Of a stretch of DNA of 64,000 nt, positions 51,704 to 61,786 are shown in pieces (positions within the stretch are counted from its first letter, which is position 1; each line of letters begins with the position of its first letter). The position numbers were made by a program, and so were the translations under genes. The stretch is from Candidatus Thiothrix sulfatifontis. Its GTDB lineage: Bacteria > Pseudomonadota > Gammaproteobacteria > Thiotrichales > Thiotrichaceae. The notes beneath the pieces are model-generated. The model saw nothing but the letters and a program-made list of their open reading frames with translations, searched no databases and had not been told where the DNA came from. The DNA is taken from assembly GCA_022828425.1 (NCBI GenBank), contig CP094685.1, positions 1,364,001 through 1,428,000 on the forward strand, written 5' to 3'.

Positions 51704-53038
51704 TTATCCTGCCAGTTGGATTAGCCAGTTGATGGTGTCATCAAAACTGGAATATTCGTGGGAAGGCTGTTTAAGAAAGCGCAAAATTTCATCCATTTTA
51801 CGAATGGCTTCGTCTGCGAGCGGGTCGGAGCCGTGTTTGTATTCACCGACGCGCAGCAAAAATTCGATTTCTTTGTGTTTCGCCATCAAAGTACGCAAGT
51901 GTGCGGCAGCGGCACGGTGTTGAGGGCTAACCAGTTGCGGCATAATCCGGCTCAGACTGGCGAGGATGTCGACCGCTGGATAATGATTGCCCGCCGCTAG
52001 GTCGCGTGACAGCATAATGTGTCCATCCAGCAAGGAACGTACTTCATCCGCAATCGGGTCGCTCATGTCATCGCCTTCCACCAGCACGGTGTAAAACGCG
52101 GTGATTGAACCTTTGTCTGAATTGCCTGCGCGTTCCACCAGTTTGGGCAATTCCGAAAATACCGACGGTGGAAAGCCGCGTCGGGCGGGGGCTTCCCCAG
52201 CGGCTAAGCCGATTTCGCGTTGCGCCCGCGCAAAACGGGTCAGCGAGTCCATTAGCAATAACACATTATTGCCTTTGTCGCGGAAGTATTCGGCAACTGC
52301 GGTGGCAACATAAGCGGCTTTGAGACGCTCAATCGCCGGGCGGTCAGAGGTGGCAACGATGAGAACGGTTTTTTGCATCCCCGCCTCGCCCAAGGCTTCT
52401 TCCATGAATTCGCGCACTTCCCGTCCACGTTCGCCGATGAGGGCGACGACGTAAACGTCCACCGCCGCGTGTTGCACCAACATGCTGAGCAATGAGCTTT
52501 TGCCGACACCGGCACCCGCGAATACACCGATGCGCTGCCCGATACCGCAAGTAATCAGTGCATCCATCGAGCGAATCCCTAAGGAGAGCGGAGTACCCAC
52601 CCGGTCACGCGATAGTGGGTCGGGCGGATTAGCATAAATCGGGTAATATTCGGTGAAAGTCGGCATCGCTCTGTTTGGATTTTCTTGCACGCGCCCAATG
52701 CCATCGAGTACGCAGCCGCGCAGGTGTTCACCAACGCCGACTTCGAGCATTTTGCCAGTGGTAATCACTTGGGTATGCGCGGATACGCCTTGCATATCGC
52801 CGATCGGGGCAAGTAGTGCAATATTTTGCTCAAAACCGATCACTTCCGCCGGAATTTCGCGTGGATCACCGCTGTTTTTTAACAAGCATAATTCGCCGAG
52901 TTTGACGCGCGGCACAATGGCACGAACCACCGTGCCGGTGACTTGCACAATGCGCCCGTGCAATACCAGTGGTGTGCATTTTTCGAGGTTATTGCGTAAA
53001 CGTTCGGTGACGTGGCTCAGGGGGGTACGCGGTCTCAT
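51704..53038 (-). CDS. sctN: Type III secretion ATPase SctN
   Basis: A 444-residue hexameric ATPase that unfolds substrates and releases chaperones. Walker A is GAGVGKSSL near residue 170, Walker B is [14 protein letters not shown], and the F1-like [12 protein letters not shown] and [18 protein letters not shown] segment ([15 protein letters not shown]) are present. It overlaps sctV by 4 bases. It is closer to Ysc-type ATPases than to FliI, as the absence of flagellar genes suggests. Confidence 0.95.
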   Translation of the reverse strand: MRPRTPLSHVTERLRNNLEKCTPLVLHGRIVQVTGTVVRAIVPRVKLGELCLLKNSGDPREIPAEVIGFEQNIALLAPIGDMQGVSAHTQVITTGKMLEVGVGEHLRGCVLDGIGRVQENPNRAMPTFTEYYPIYANPPDPLSRDRVGTPLSLGIRSMDALITCGIGQRIGVFAGAGVGKSSLLSMLVQHAAVDVYVVALIGERGREVREFMEEALGEAGMQKTVLIVATSDRPAIERLKAAYVATAVAEYFRDKGNNVLLLMDSLTRFARAQREIGLAAGEAPARRGFPPSVFSELPKLVERAGNSDKGSITAFYTVLVEGDDMSDPIADEVRSLLDGHIMLSRDLAAGNHYPAVDILASLSRIMPQLVSPQHRAAAAHLRTLMAKHKEIEFLLRVGEYKHGSDPLADEAIRKMDEILRFLKQPSHEYSSFDDTINWLIQLAG

Positions 53039-55068
53039 GTCAGCCTGATCTCGCCAATCGGATTGAGGGAAATGCTGGTGGTGAGTTCCTGCACTGAGAT
53101 GACCGGCAAGTCGGGGAAGCTGGTTTCGAGGTGGCGGCGAATATGGCGGCGCAATTCCAAATTGGTGAGAATAACCGGGCGCACTTTATCTTTGGCGTGT
53201 TCGGTTTCGAGCTCCCGTAAGGCGCTGGTGAATTGCTCCGTCGCTTCAGGGTTAAGTGCGAAAAATACGCCATTGGGGGTTTGGCGCAGGCTGTTTTGCA
53301 GCAATTTCTCGGTTTCGGGGGCGAACATGTAGACCGGCAATACGCCCGTGCCATTGGTAAAGGTGTAAGACAATTGGCGTTTGAGGCTGATGCGTACCCG
53401 TTCGGCCAACATGCTGGTATCTTTTTCCATTTCGCCAAATTCGACCAGCGTGCCGAGAATTTGGCGAAGATCGCGGATGGATATGCCTTCATTCAGCAAA
53501 CGCCGGAATACATCCACGGTTTTCGGGGTGTTGACCGCACGTTGCACCTCGCGCACCAGTTCGGTGTAACTGGCTTGTTCCAACTTGTTATAAAGGGTGT
53601 GCATTTCTTGAATGCCGATGAATTCCGACGCGTGTTTGCGCAATACATACGCCAGATGGAAGCTGATGGCCTGAATATTGTCGGGTGTGGGACGCGTGCC
53701 ACTGGCTACCAAATCCGCTGCCATTTTGTCGCTAGGTGGTGTGGGCAGTGCGGTTGCGCTGGTGGGTTTGAGATTGCCTTGCGCGACGGGGACGCCGCGA
53801 ATCGAAATCCGGTAGGTGTCATCATTCAATTGCGAAGCAATGCGCAGGCTAATGCCGGGCAATGGCACGCCCATGTCTTGGTAAAACTCGCGGCGGATGC
53901 GTGCGAAATCTTGGTTCAACGCATCCAGTGAGAACAAGTTTTTGGCTTGTGCAGGCAATTCGATTAGAGCCGGAGACAGTGGCTGCATGTCTTCCAACGC
54001 GGCAGGGGTGTCGCCGTTTGCAAGTGCCATTTTACTGCCATCTTGTTGACCGATGACCGTAGTGATTTCAGCATCGGCAAATTCCATTTGGTTTTGCACT
54101 TTGCGCAAGGCCATACCTGTGAAGCCCAGTAAAATAGCAAGGAAAAAGAATACGACAGTGGGGAAGCCGGGCACTAAACCCATCGCGCCAACAATGCCTG
54201 AGGCCGCCAGCAAAGCACTGGGTTGCGCCAAAATTTGCCCACCAATGTCGCTGCCAAGGTTATTGTCATCTTCACCGCGCACCCGTGTGACGATGATACC
54301 GGCGGTAATCGAAATAAACAGCGCGGGGATTTGCGATACCAACCCATCTCCAATGGTGAGTATGGAGTAAAGCTCCACGGCTTCGCCCATTGCCATGCCG
54401 CGCTGCATGGTGCCAATGGTAATGCCCCCTAGGATGTTGACTAAGATAATAATCAGCCCCGCAATCGCATCCCCTTTGACGAATTTCATTGCGCCATCGA
54501 GTGCGCCATACAATTGACTTTCTTTTTCAAGGTTAGAACGGCGATGACGCGCATCCGCCAAGGTGATGAGACCCGCCCGCATGTCGCTGTCGATACTCAT
54601 CTGCTTACCGGGCATCGCGTCCAAGGAAAAGCGAGCGCTGACTTCGGCAATACGTTCTGAACCTTTGGTGATAACGATGAATTGCACAATTGTAATGATC
54701 AAAAACACAACCAAACCCACGATCAAGTTCCCGCCAACCACAAACTCACCGAAGGTTTGAACGATATGACCGGCATCGCCTTCCAATAAAATCAAACGGG
54801 TAGTGGCAATGCCAAGGGATAAGCGAAACAACGTTGTCAATAATAAAATCGAAGGAAACGATGAAATTGCCAGCGGGTGTGAAATATAAATACCCAACAT
54901 CATCAATAAGATAGCAATGCTCATGTTCAGGGCAATCAGCATGTCCATGACCAAGGTGGGCATGGGCAAAATCATCATGGCAATGATCGCGACCAGCAAT
55001 AACGCCAGCGCTATGTCACTGCGCCGGGTTAGGTTGGTGAGAAACTCTTGTGAGGCGCTCGACTGCAT
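53035..55068 (-). CDS. sctV: Type III secretion export-gate protein SctV
   Basis: A 677-residue inner-membrane protein of the FHIPEP family. About eight helices fill the N-terminal half ([34 protein letters not shown], in parts [14 protein letters not shown] and [14 protein letters not shown]). The FHIPEP-type cytosolic loop [17 protein letters not shown] is visible near residue 155. The C-terminal cytosolic domain forms a nonamer that binds chaperone-effector complexes. It lies 30 bases downstream of an NfeD-like gene. Confidence 0.95.
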   Translation of the reverse strand: MQSSASQEFLTNLTRRSDIALALLLVAIIAMMILPMPTLVMDMLIALNMSIAILLMMLGIYISHPLAISSFPSILLLTTLFRLSLGIATTRLILLEGDAGHIVQTFGEFVVGGNLIVGLVVFLIITIVQFIVITKGSERIAEVSARFSLDAMPGKQMSIDSDMRAGLITLADARHRRSNLEKESQLYGALDGAMKFVKGDAIAGLIIILVNILGGITIGTMQRGMAMGEAVELYSILTIGDGLVSQIPALFISITAGIIVTRVRGEDDNNLGSDIGGQILAQPSALLAASGIVGAMGLVPGFPTVVFFFLAILLGFTGMALRKVQNQMEFADAEITTVIGQQDGSKMALANGDTPAALEDMQPLSPALIELPAQAKNLFSLDALNQDFARIRREFYQDMGVPLPGISLRIASQLNDDTYRISIRGVPVAQGNLKPTSATALPTPPSDKMAADLVASGTRPTPDNIQAISFHLAYVLRKHASEFIGIQEMHTLYNKLEQASYTELVREVQRAVNTPKTVDVFRRLLNEGISIRDLRQILGTLVEFGEMEKDTSMLAERVRISLKRQLSYTFTNGTGVLPVYMFAPETEKLLQNSLRQTPNGVFFALNPEATEQFTSALRELETEHAKDKVRPVILTNLELRRHIRRHLETSFPDLPVISVQELTTSISLNPIGEIRLT

Positions 55069-55098
55069 GAAAACGGTGCTCCTGATCCTTGTAATGGC

Positions 55099-55626
55099 TT
55101 ATGCGGTTTGGCTGAGGGGCGTTATGTATAAAGTCCGGTCGTTAATGGCAATAATCTTGGCTTGCGTTCCCGCAGGGCAATCGTCTCCCGCCAGTTGCCA
55201 TTCGAGATTATCTAAACGGATACTGCCTGCGCCCTCCACAATTCCTTGTTCTAACGTAATCACTTGCCCGATAAGCTGTTTGCCGGGGTATTCGGTGAAC
55301 ACTTTTTTCAAGGAATGCCACAAGTCGGCTAACAGCGGTGCGCTTAACACGCCAATGAGGACTAACACAAACTGCCAGCGCCACAGCCCGTCAGGGTTGA
55401 GTAGCATGAATAAGCCGGTGATGCCCGCGCCGACACCCAGCCATTTTTCCCACCCAGCGGCAAAACGTTGTTGGTATTGTTTTACCAAGCCATTTTTGTT
55501 TTTGAGGTGCTGAGTGGTGCGAAAAACCGTGTAGTGAGCTTGCGCCCGCACATTGGTTTGCCTTAAATCTGCCCAGCTTTTTTGTAAGCGCTGTGCCAAG
55601 GTCATTGGCTGTTTTTCTGATTCCAT
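55099..55626 (-). CDS. NfeD-like membrane protein within the T3SS operon
   Basis: A 175-residue protein. A cytosolic helical N-terminus is followed by two close membrane segments (WLGVGAGITGLFMLLN and WQFVLVLIGVLSAPLLADLW, residues about 62-100), then an NfeD C-terminal OB-like domain: KQLIGQVITLEQGIVEGAGSIRLDNLEWQL and AKIIAINDRTLYITPL. NfeD proteins act with stomatins or ClpP-class proteases, not in secretion. Its place between sctU and sctV, with gaps of 30 and 11 bases, argues for a T3SS-linked role. None is known to me. Confidence 0.65.
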   Translation of the reverse strand: MESEKQPMTLAQRLQKSWADLRQTNVRAQAHYTVFRTTQHLKNKNGLVKQYQQRFAAGWEKWLGVGAGITGLFMLLNPDGLWRWQFVLVLIGVLSAPLLADLWHSLKKVFTEYPGKQLIGQVITLEQGIVEGAGSIRLDNLEWQLAGDDCPAGTQAKIIAINDRTLYITPLSQTA

Positions 55627-55637
55627 AATACATCCAT

Positions 55638-56696
55638 TTATTTTTTGACCTTCCCTTGGGTTTGGCGCAATAAATTAGCGACTCTATCAATGGTTTTTTC
55701 GGGTATGTATTGGTCTAATTTGCCCTCGCTAAGCAAATCTTGCACCAACCCAGGGTCACTGACGACGGGTACATTTTCAAGGGTGGCAATTTCTGCCATT
55801 TTACGTGACATATTATTTTTACCAATGGCCACGATAATGGGTAATGGGGTCTTACCCGCTTCGTATTGCAACGCAACCGCAACCCCCATGTCGAGAATCA
55901 CCAGCCGAGCGGTACTAATACGCTTCTTGATGTCCTGTTCGGAGAGTTCGCGCCGAATGCCTTGACGTGCCGAACGCACATGCGGATCCCCAAAGATGTC
56001 TTTCATTTCCTTTTTGACTTCTTCTTTGGTCATGCGCTGATCTTTAATGAATTGCTGGCTTTGAAACAAAAAGTCCATGATCGCCATGAACAATAGCATC
56101 GGTAAAATGTACAGCATGAGTTGGCTGGTTAAATCTTCAATAACGGTTTGTTGGCATTCAACGTTGCACTGCTTAATGGCGTGCAACAACTCACTGAGTC
56201 CGGTGCGCAATACCATGAGCAGAATCGCGCCGATAATGATGGTTTTTAGCAGTGACAATAGCGTCGTGACAAATTGCTTCGCGGAAAAGATGCGTTTGAA
56301 CCCGCTGGATAAGCTGATTTTTTCCAGGTTTGGAATCACCGACTCAAAGGAAAACACAAAACCGAACTGCACAATATTGCCCAGAATACCGGCAACCACC
56401 GTCATCATTGCAAACGGTAACGCAATGCCATACAAGGCATTTTCTAACATGGTTTTAAAACCAACTTCTACCGCTTGTGCGAATGGCATGACATATAAAC
56501 GGGGTACAATGTCGAACATTTCTTTGAACTGATCCAAAATCCAGTTCCATGCCACCATGAAATACACCACGGTAAACAACATAATCAATGCGGATGCAAC
56601 GTCATTACTACGCGCTACCTGGCCTTTTTCGCGAGCCTTTTCCAGTTTTCGCGAACTGGGTTCTTCGGTTTTTTCTTGGCTGCTATCCTCGCTCAT
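55638..56696 (-). CDS. sctU: Type III secretion export protein SctU, NPTH motif absent
   Basis: A 352-residue YscU/FlhB-family protein with four membrane helices (ALIMLFTVVYFMVAWNWIL, ALYGIALPFAMMTVVAGIL, TLLSLLKTIIIGAILLMVL, QLMLYILPMLLFMAIMDFL) and a cytosolic C-domain. In the family the C-domain self-cuts at NPTH to switch substrates. Here the aligned segment is LVILDMGVAVALQYE, so NPTH is replaced by LDMG at residues 268-271. The rest is conserved (KTPLPIIVAIG and ENVPVVSDPGL). It overlaps sctT by 4 bases. Confidence 0.93.
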   Translation of the reverse strand: MSEDSSQEKTEEPSSRKLEKAREKGQVARSNDVASALIMLFTVVYFMVAWNWILDQFKEMFDIVPRLYVMPFAQAVEVGFKTMLENALYGIALPFAMMTVVAGILGNIVQFGFVFSFESVIPNLEKISLSSGFKRIFSAKQFVTTLLSLLKTIIIGAILLMVLRTGLSELLHAIKQCNVECQQTVIEDLTSQLMLYILPMLLFMAIMDFLFQSQQFIKDQRMTKEEVKKEMKDIFGDPHVRSARQGIRRELSEQDIKKRISTARLVILDMGVAVALQYEAGKTPLPIIVAIGKNNMSRKMAEIATLENVPVVSDPGLVQDLLSEGKLDQYIPEKTIDRVANLLRQTQGKVKK

Positions 56697-57472
56697 CGCA
56701 GCAACGCATCCAATAGCGTAAGATTATTGCCGATCCGAAAAAAACCATCTTTGAGGTATTCTGCTAAGAACCCGATATACAGCGTTAGCATAAAGAAAGT
56801 CAGGCCACTTTTAATTGGCATGGCAGCGAGGAACACGTTGAGTTGCGGTAGAAACCTTCCTACCATTCCCAGCCCAAAATCAACTAAAAACATCATGCCA
56901 AGAAAAGGTCCGGCGATCAGTACGCTGGTATACAATAACACATCCAGTTGTTGCAGAAAAAATGAAGCAACTTCCAATGTAAATTGCGGGAAAAACCGAT
57001 CTATTGGCCACGTTTGATAACTCAGAAATAAAGTCTGTAATAAAAACAGAAAACCACCGGAAACCAATAATAAGGTGGTTAAAAAAATATTAAATAAATT
57101 GCCCAGCGGCGATACCATGTTATTTGTCATGGGCGAGAAAAATAGAGCACTCATTACCCCACGCTGCATATCAATCAGGAATCCAGCGGCTTTCAATGCC
57201 CAAAACGGAACACTAAGCACGTAACCGAGCAATAAACCTAATATTCCTTCTTTAACCATGAGGGTTAGCATCGTCATCACATCCATTTTCACATCCAGCA
57301 ACTGTTCATGTGTTAAGGGCAGGATAAATAACGATAAAATCATAATGATCCCATTGCGCAGGGTGCTTGGTAATAAGGGTTCCGTTAATATTGGCAGCAG
57401 CGCAAACGCGATCAGTATGCGCGGGGCGGTAAATGCCCAAGCCAATAACCACGAGTAAGGTTCAATCTCCAT
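56693..57472 (-). CDS. sctT: Type III secretion export-gate protein SctT
   Basis: A 259-residue FliR/YscT-family membrane protein. It has the first helix LLAWAFTAPRILIAFALLP, the signature-like GLLLGYVLSVPFWALKAAGFLIDMQRG near residue 83 and several further helices. SctT joins SctR and SctS in the export gate that opens into the periplasm. It is 5 bases downstream of sctS and overlaps sctU by 4 bases. Confidence 0.93.
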   Translation of the reverse strand: MEIEPYSWLLAWAFTAPRILIAFALLPILTEPLLPSTLRNGIIMILSLFILPLTHEQLLDVKMDVMTMLTLMVKEGILGLLLGYVLSVPFWALKAAGFLIDMQRGVMSALFFSPMTNNMVSPLGNLFNIFLTTLLLVSGGFLFLLQTLFLSYQTWPIDRFFPQFTLEVASFFLQQLDVLLYTSVLIAGPFLGMMFLVDFGLGMVGRFLPQLNVFLAAMPIKSGLTFFMLTLYIGFLAEYLKDGFFRIGNNLTLLDALLR

Positions 57473-57477
57473 TATGG

Positions 57478-57744
57478 CTACCGTATCAGCGGAATTTGAT
57501 CAAAAGCATTTTGCGTAAAGGTCAGCAATTCAGGCCCCAACCAGCGCACCGTCGCAGCCAATGCCAGCATGGTGACAACCAATTTAAAACCGTGTGGCAG
57601 TGTTTGTTCTTGAATAGAGGTCAACGCTTGCAATAAACCAATCAACAATCCCACTACCGTTGCGGCAATAATGGCGGGCAATGACAGGTATAAAATAAGT
57701 TCCATTGCCAGCGAGGTTTTATGGATAATATCGGTTTCATTCAT
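57478..57744 (-). CDS. sctS: Type III secretion export-gate protein SctS
   Basis: An 88-residue FliQ/YscS-family protein with two helices (LILYLSLPAIIAATVVGLLIGLLQALTSI and LPHGFKLVVTMLALAATVRWLG). The LLQALTSIQEQTLPH connection is the family hallmark. It stacks in the SctRST helical gate. The gene is 4 bases after sctR. Confidence 0.93.
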   Translation of the reverse strand: MNETDIIHKTSLAMELILYLSLPAIIAATVVGLLIGLLQALTSIQEQTLPHGFKLVVTMLALAATVRWLGPELLTFTQNAFDQIPLIR

Positions 57745-57748
57745 GGCG

Positions 57749-58402
57749 TCAATAACTCAAAATCAGGCCGTGAATCAGGCGTGACCAACCGTCCACCAGC
57801 ACGAACAGCAGCAGCTTAAATGGTAGCGAAATGGTCATCGGTGACAACATCATCATTCCCATTGACATCAATAGATTGGAAATCACCAAGTCAATCACGA
57901 TGAAAGGTAGGAAAATTAAAAAGCCAATTTGGAACGCTTTGGTTAATTCGCTCACCATAAAGGCAGGGGTTAATACCAACAAATGCTCAGCCGTCATGTT
58001 TTGTGAGTATTTTTCAGGCCAGAGCTTCGCGGTGGTTTGCACGAAAAATTCGCGCTCACTGGCATCGGAATGCTTGGTCAGAAATTGCCGCAAGGGTTCA
58101 GTGCTGTTACTCAGTGCATCAAACAGTTGTGGGTTGCGAATGTCTTCAATCGACACCCCGTAGCGGTTGAATTGTTCGTAAGTTTCCATGGCAACGGGCG
58201 CCATAATGTAAAGCGACAAAATAATCGCGATACCACTGACCGCAATATTCGGCGGCTCTTGCTGCAAGCCCAACGCAGTACGCACAATGTGCATCACAAT
58301 GACCAGCTTAATAAAAGAGCTAACCATAATGGCAATAAACGGCGCTAACCCTAAGATCGTGAGCGCCGCCAGCAATATGATCGGATTAGGAAAGCTTTCC
58401 AT
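57749..58402 (-). CDS. sctR: Type III secretion export-gate protein SctR
   Basis: A 217-residue FliP/YscR-family protein. The N-terminal helix and the conserved SFIKLVIVMHIVRTALGLQQEPPN (parts SFIKLVIVM and TALGLQQEPPN) precede a periplasmic domain; VLTPAFMVSELTKAFQIGFLIFLPFIVIDLVISNLLMSMGMM (parts PAFMVSEL and FLIFLPFIVIDLV) close the protein. Five copies start the gate. The gene starts 3 bases after the sctQ stop. Confidence 0.95.
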   Translation of the reverse strand: MESFPNPIILLAALTILGLAPFIAIMVSSFIKLVIVMHIVRTALGLQQEPPNIAVSGIAIILSLYIMAPVAMETYEQFNRYGVSIEDIRNPQLFDALSNSTEPLRQFLTKHSDASEREFFVQTTAKLWPEKYSQNMTAEHLLVLTPAFMVSELTKAFQIGFLIFLPFIVIDLVISNLLMSMGMMMLSPMTISLPFKLLLFVLVDGWSRLIHGLILSY

Positions 58403-58404
58403 GC

Positions 58405-59463
58405 TTAAGCGCTCTTCGCTTTTTTGTTAAACAGGTTAATGATACGCACCGCAATGCGCCCGTTGATTTCGACCAATTCCCCGGTGCCAATTAGCCGATG
58501 CTGTGAACGTATTTGGATGATTTCCGGCAAGGATTTTCCCAATTCGAGAATATAGCCGGGGCGTAATTGCCGCACTTCGTTGAATGACAGCGTTTTTTCC
58601 CCGACATCAAATGAGAGTTGCACGGGTATCTGGCTAATGTGTTCTATGTTTTGTTTTTGTTCATTATCGGACATGGGCATCCACTCGGTAATAATGGTCA
58701 GGGTTGCGGGAGTTGTTTCACTGAGCGTCGCTTCGCAGCAATAACCGGAATCGAGACACAAACGCAGTAAACCTTGGTCTTCAAAGTGGGTGTCTTCCAG
58801 TAAAATCAGGTCAGACGGTTGCAGTTCGTTGATCTCTTGCATGGAAAACACGATGTGGCTGATTTCAAGCCATAGCGGGGTGTCATGTTCTTCCCAATCC
58901 AAGTTGGTGTCAGAAGGCCAGTGGCGCAGGCGCTCTTGTAGGTGCAAATAAAGGTGCGGGTCGAGCATCAATACCCCAAATACTTCTTGCAGCATCTGCT
59001 GATTTTCTGCTTCAAGTATCTGAATGCTAAAGCCTAATGGCATGGTGTATTGAGTGCTGAGCGGGTCTGCTAACATGGATTGCAAGGTTAATTGCAACCC
59101 TAAGCCTGTTTCCGCTTGATGCAACAAGGGTGCAAGCGCATTTTCAATAATGCTGATAGCGAGATTTTCCGGCAATTCACGCAGCAAGCCGTCCGGCAGA
59201 AACTGCTTAATGCGCTCCGCCAATGGCCACGCTGACAACCATAAACCCGCCGTCGTGCCGCCCAATTCCAGCGTCATGCTGATGGGGCAAAGGTGTTGCG
59301 TGTCTGATTCCCCCGGCTGTATCCGAACGTGAACCACACGATTATCGCCCAACAGGAAATGCATCCCCGTTGATTTGTTCAACAGCATATTGTTCAGGCG
59401 CACGGCAAGCGGCGCTTGGCTCGGAAATTTAATCGGGGTAAACAGAATCTGCCGGTTTCTCAT
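58405..59463 (-). CDS. sctQ: Type III secretion C-ring protein SctQ
   Basis: A 352-residue protein of the SctQ/HrcQ family in the cytosolic sorting platform. The C-terminal SPOA domain is visible (VQLSFDVGEKTLSFNEVRQLRPGYILELG, parts VQLSFDVGEKTLSF and LRPGYILEL, then GTGELVEINGRIAVRII), a second SPOA-like block near LVLL/DLILLEDTHF sits in the middle. I set the start at the ATG at 59463; a reading from 59562 adds 33 residues unlike the family. It is first of the sctQ-O run, divergent from sctC. Confidence 0.87.
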   Translation of the reverse strand: MRNRQILFTPIKFPSQAPLAVRLNNMLLNKSTGMHFLLGDNRVVHVRIQPGESDTQHLCPISMTLELGGTTAGLWLSAWPLAERIKQFLPDGLLRELPENLAISIIENALAPLLHQAETGLGLQLTLQSMLADPLSTQYTMPLGFSIQILEAENQQMLQEVFGVLMLDPHLYLHLQERLRHWPSDTNLDWEEHDTPLWLEISHIVFSMQEINELQPSDLILLEDTHFEDQGLLRLCLDSGYCCEATLSETTPATLTIITEWMPMSDNEQKQNIEHISQIPVQLSFDVGEKTLSFNEVRQLRPGYILELGKSLPEIIQIRSQHRLIGTGELVEINGRIAVRIINLFNKKAKSA

Positions 59464-59734
59464 TATGGTTGTAGTCCTGATTGCTGCTCGCAAATGCAGC
59501 AAGGCGTAATGTATTACTGAAAACGTGCAATATTCACAATAGTCTGCCGCTGCGGTTTGCAAACTTCAACATTCTCTAGCCATACGGTCTTAATCTCAGC
59601 TTGAACGGTTTGCTGTCAGGAGCGTTGTTCCACTGAGTAGGGTTTCTGGTACGGTTTATCTTCTTCAGCGTGAATATTGGCGAGCGAAGGCATAGATTCG
59701 TGTTTGTTTCTATTTGCCGGGGGATGACTTGGCT

Positions 59735-60412
59735 ATGCATGACACATTGTTGACGTTTCGATGGGCTATTTTATCCTTGCTGTTAGCAGGCAGCACGGCG
59801 GTTGCGGCTCCCGTGCCCTGGAAGTCGGATAACTATTCGCACTTTTCTGATCAGGAGCCCTTGCCAGAATTGTTGAAAACTTTGGCGTCATTACAAGATT
59901 TGCCGATTGTAGTCAGTCCGAAAGTCAAAGACGTAGTGAGTTTGCATCTCCAGAATCGTAAGCCCCAGGAGATTTTCAATGAACTGGTCAAAAATTACGG
60001 TTTGATTTGGTACTACGACAAAGAAGCGCTGTTTGTTTACAAAGAAGAAGAGGTGCAATCAGCGAGTGTGAGCATGAAAAAAATGTCGCCACAAGAATTT
60101 ACCAATGCCCTAAAACGGTTGGAAGTGCTGGAAGAGCGCTTTCAGTGGCAAGTTTCTGAAGTGGATAACATTATTTACCTGACTGGCCCTGAGCGTTTTG
60201 TCAGCGCAGTGCTGGACATGGCGAAGGTAATGGACACGCAGGATCTGGCACGGCGGCAAGTGTACCGCTGGAAAGATAAAGCCGGTGTGATGAATTACAG
60301 TTCAGAAGACCCTGTAGGTGGGCTGGGGGCTGAGTTTGATGTCAAGACGGATGAAAAATTTCCGGGCTTTGATGTGGTGGATGTCGTTAAAAACAAGCAA
60401 CAGGCCGAATAA
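59735..60412 (+). CDS. SctC-like protein with only N-terminal secretin domains
   Basis: A 225-residue secreted protein. The signal peptide ends near AVAAPVP (residue 27). It then shows the secretin N0 pattern, LPELLKTLASLQDLPIVVSPKVKDVVSLHLQN, in parts SLQDLPIVVSP and VVSLHLQNRKPQEIFNEL, with NYGLIWYYDKEALFVY, and an N1-like repeat to ETMAKV. The C-terminal 50 residues carry a DUF4124-like RQVYRWKDKAGVMNYSSEDP stretch and end; the secretin barrel of about 300 residues is absent. GGGGGA precedes the ATG at 59735 by about 10 bases. sctD follows directly after the stop codon. Confidence 0.75.
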   Translation: MHDTLLTFRWAILSLLLAGSTAVAAPVPWKSDNYSHFSDQEPLPELLKTLASLQDLPIVVSPKVKDVVSLHLQNRKPQEIFNELVKNYGLIWYYDKEALFVYKEEEVQSASVSMKKMSPQEFTNALKRLEVLEERFQWQVSEVDNIIYLTGPERFVSAVLDMAKVMDTQDLARRQVYRWKDKAGVMNYSSEDPVGGLGAEFDVKTDEKFPGFDVVDVVKNKQQAE

Positions 60413-61786
60413 ATGGCAAGTCAACACACTTCGTTTATTCTCAAAGTTCTCAGTGGCATTAACAGTGGTGCGTCGGTTCGCTTGAGAACCGGGAGTGTGG
60501 TCATTGGACGTTCGATGACCAGCGACATTATTTTGCATGATGACAATATTGCGGATCAGCACATTCAATTATTGATCACTCCGGGTTCGATTACGCTGCA
60601 ACCCTTGGCTCGCCCGGTATTCGTTGAGGCTCAAGAGATTGCTGCCGAAAGCCTTGAGTTGGCACCGTATCAGATGGTGAAATTAGGCAATATCGAGTTT
60701 TTAGTAGCCGACAGTCGGGTGTCCGCCCCGCGTACTCAAGCACAAAAATCACCTGAGACTAATGCTAAGCGTGCCACTGTTGCGGGTACTAAGAGTAATA
60801 ATGTTCCGCCCCCAGCGAAAAAATCGTCAGCCGCTAAAGCATCCGCTAACAAAGGCATGAGCGGTAAGACTTGGTTGCTTTTGGGGATGGGCTTGTTGTT
60901 GCTGGCTAACCTCATTTATTGGGCACCGCAGTTCAACCGTTTTCTGGAAACGCTGGGCTTACGTGATTCCGGCGAACAACAGGCCGCCGGTTTGCTGAAA
61001 ACACTGGGGGAACAGGATTTCAACTTGGTGAATGAGGCCGATGGTTCGGTCAGTTTGCGTGGCTACACCGATACGGTTGAAGAACGCAATGCCATTATGG
61101 GCAAGATTCAGGATGCGGGCATCAAAGCCAATGTGTACGTCTGGGCGCAAGATGAAATGGCGAACAGTGCCAATATGATTGCCCGCGCCATGGGTCAGCC
61201 GGGCATTAGCTTCAAGCCGGGCGCGACCGAGGGGATTTTGGTTGCGCAAGGTTTTGTCACTAAAAATGCCGATTGGGAGCGCGTCAAAACCACTATCCTC
61301 AATGATATTGGGGGTATCCGTACCGTTGGTGAGGCTGATTTTCAATCGCTGGACGGTTATCTGGCGTCTTTTGTGCAGTTCATCGAGAAAAAAGGACTGT
61401 CTAGCCGCATCACCGCTACAACTGACGGCAAGAGCGTTATAGTCAATGGCGAGCTAACGCAGTCGGAAATTCAAAAATTAACAGGTTTGCGGCAGGAGTT
61501 CATTGGGATACAGGGCGATGGCCCGGCAATTGTGCTCAATGTCACGGATATACGCGACCGCATTACCTTGGCGATACGCAGTGTCAGCGTCGGCAAAATA
61601 CCGTTTCTGGTTGCGAAAGATGGTAAGAAATACATGGAAGGCTCGGCACTTGGCGAAAAATATTTCGTAAAGTCCATTAAGTCTGATCATGTGGTATTGA
61701 CTAACAATGGAATGGAAATTCCTTTTTATTACGGTATAGACAAGGGGAGTAACGATGCTAACAGTCGAACAGAATCTCAAAAATGA
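60413..61786 (+). CDS. sctD: Type III secretion inner-membrane ring protein SctD
   Basis: A 457-residue ring protein. Residues about 8-100 are a cytosolic FHA domain (SVVIGRSMTSDIILHDDNIADQHIQLL, parts VIGRSMTSDIIL and ADQHIQLL), then a Lys/Ala/Pro-rich linker, one membrane helix (WLLLGMGLLLLANLIYWAP, near residues 153-171), and a periplasmic part with BON-like repeats (FNLVNEADGSVSLRGYTDTVEERNAI). It connects to SctJ and the outer ring. The ATG directly follows the TAA of the upstream gene. Confidence 0.9.
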   Translation: MASQHTSFILKVLSGINSGASVRLRTGSVVIGRSMTSDIILHDDNIADQHIQLLITPGSITLQPLARPVFVEAQEIAAESLELAPYQMVKLGNIEFLVADSRVSAPRTQAQKSPETNAKRATVAGTKSNNVPPPAKKSSAAKASANKGMSGKTWLLLGMGLLLLANLIYWAPQFNRFLETLGLRDSGEQQAAGLLKTLGEQDFNLVNEADGSVSLRGYTDTVEERNAIMGKIQDAGIKANVYVWAQDEMANSANMIARAMGQPGISFKPGATEGILVAQGFVTKNADWERVKTTILNDIGGIRTVGEADFQSLDGYLASFVQFIEKKGLSSRITATTDGKSVIVNGELTQSEIQKLTGLRQEFIGIQGDGPAIVLNVTDIRDRITLAIRSVSVGKIPFLVAKDGKKYMEGSALGEKYFVKSIKSDHVVLTNNGMEIPFYYGIDKGSNDANSRTESQK

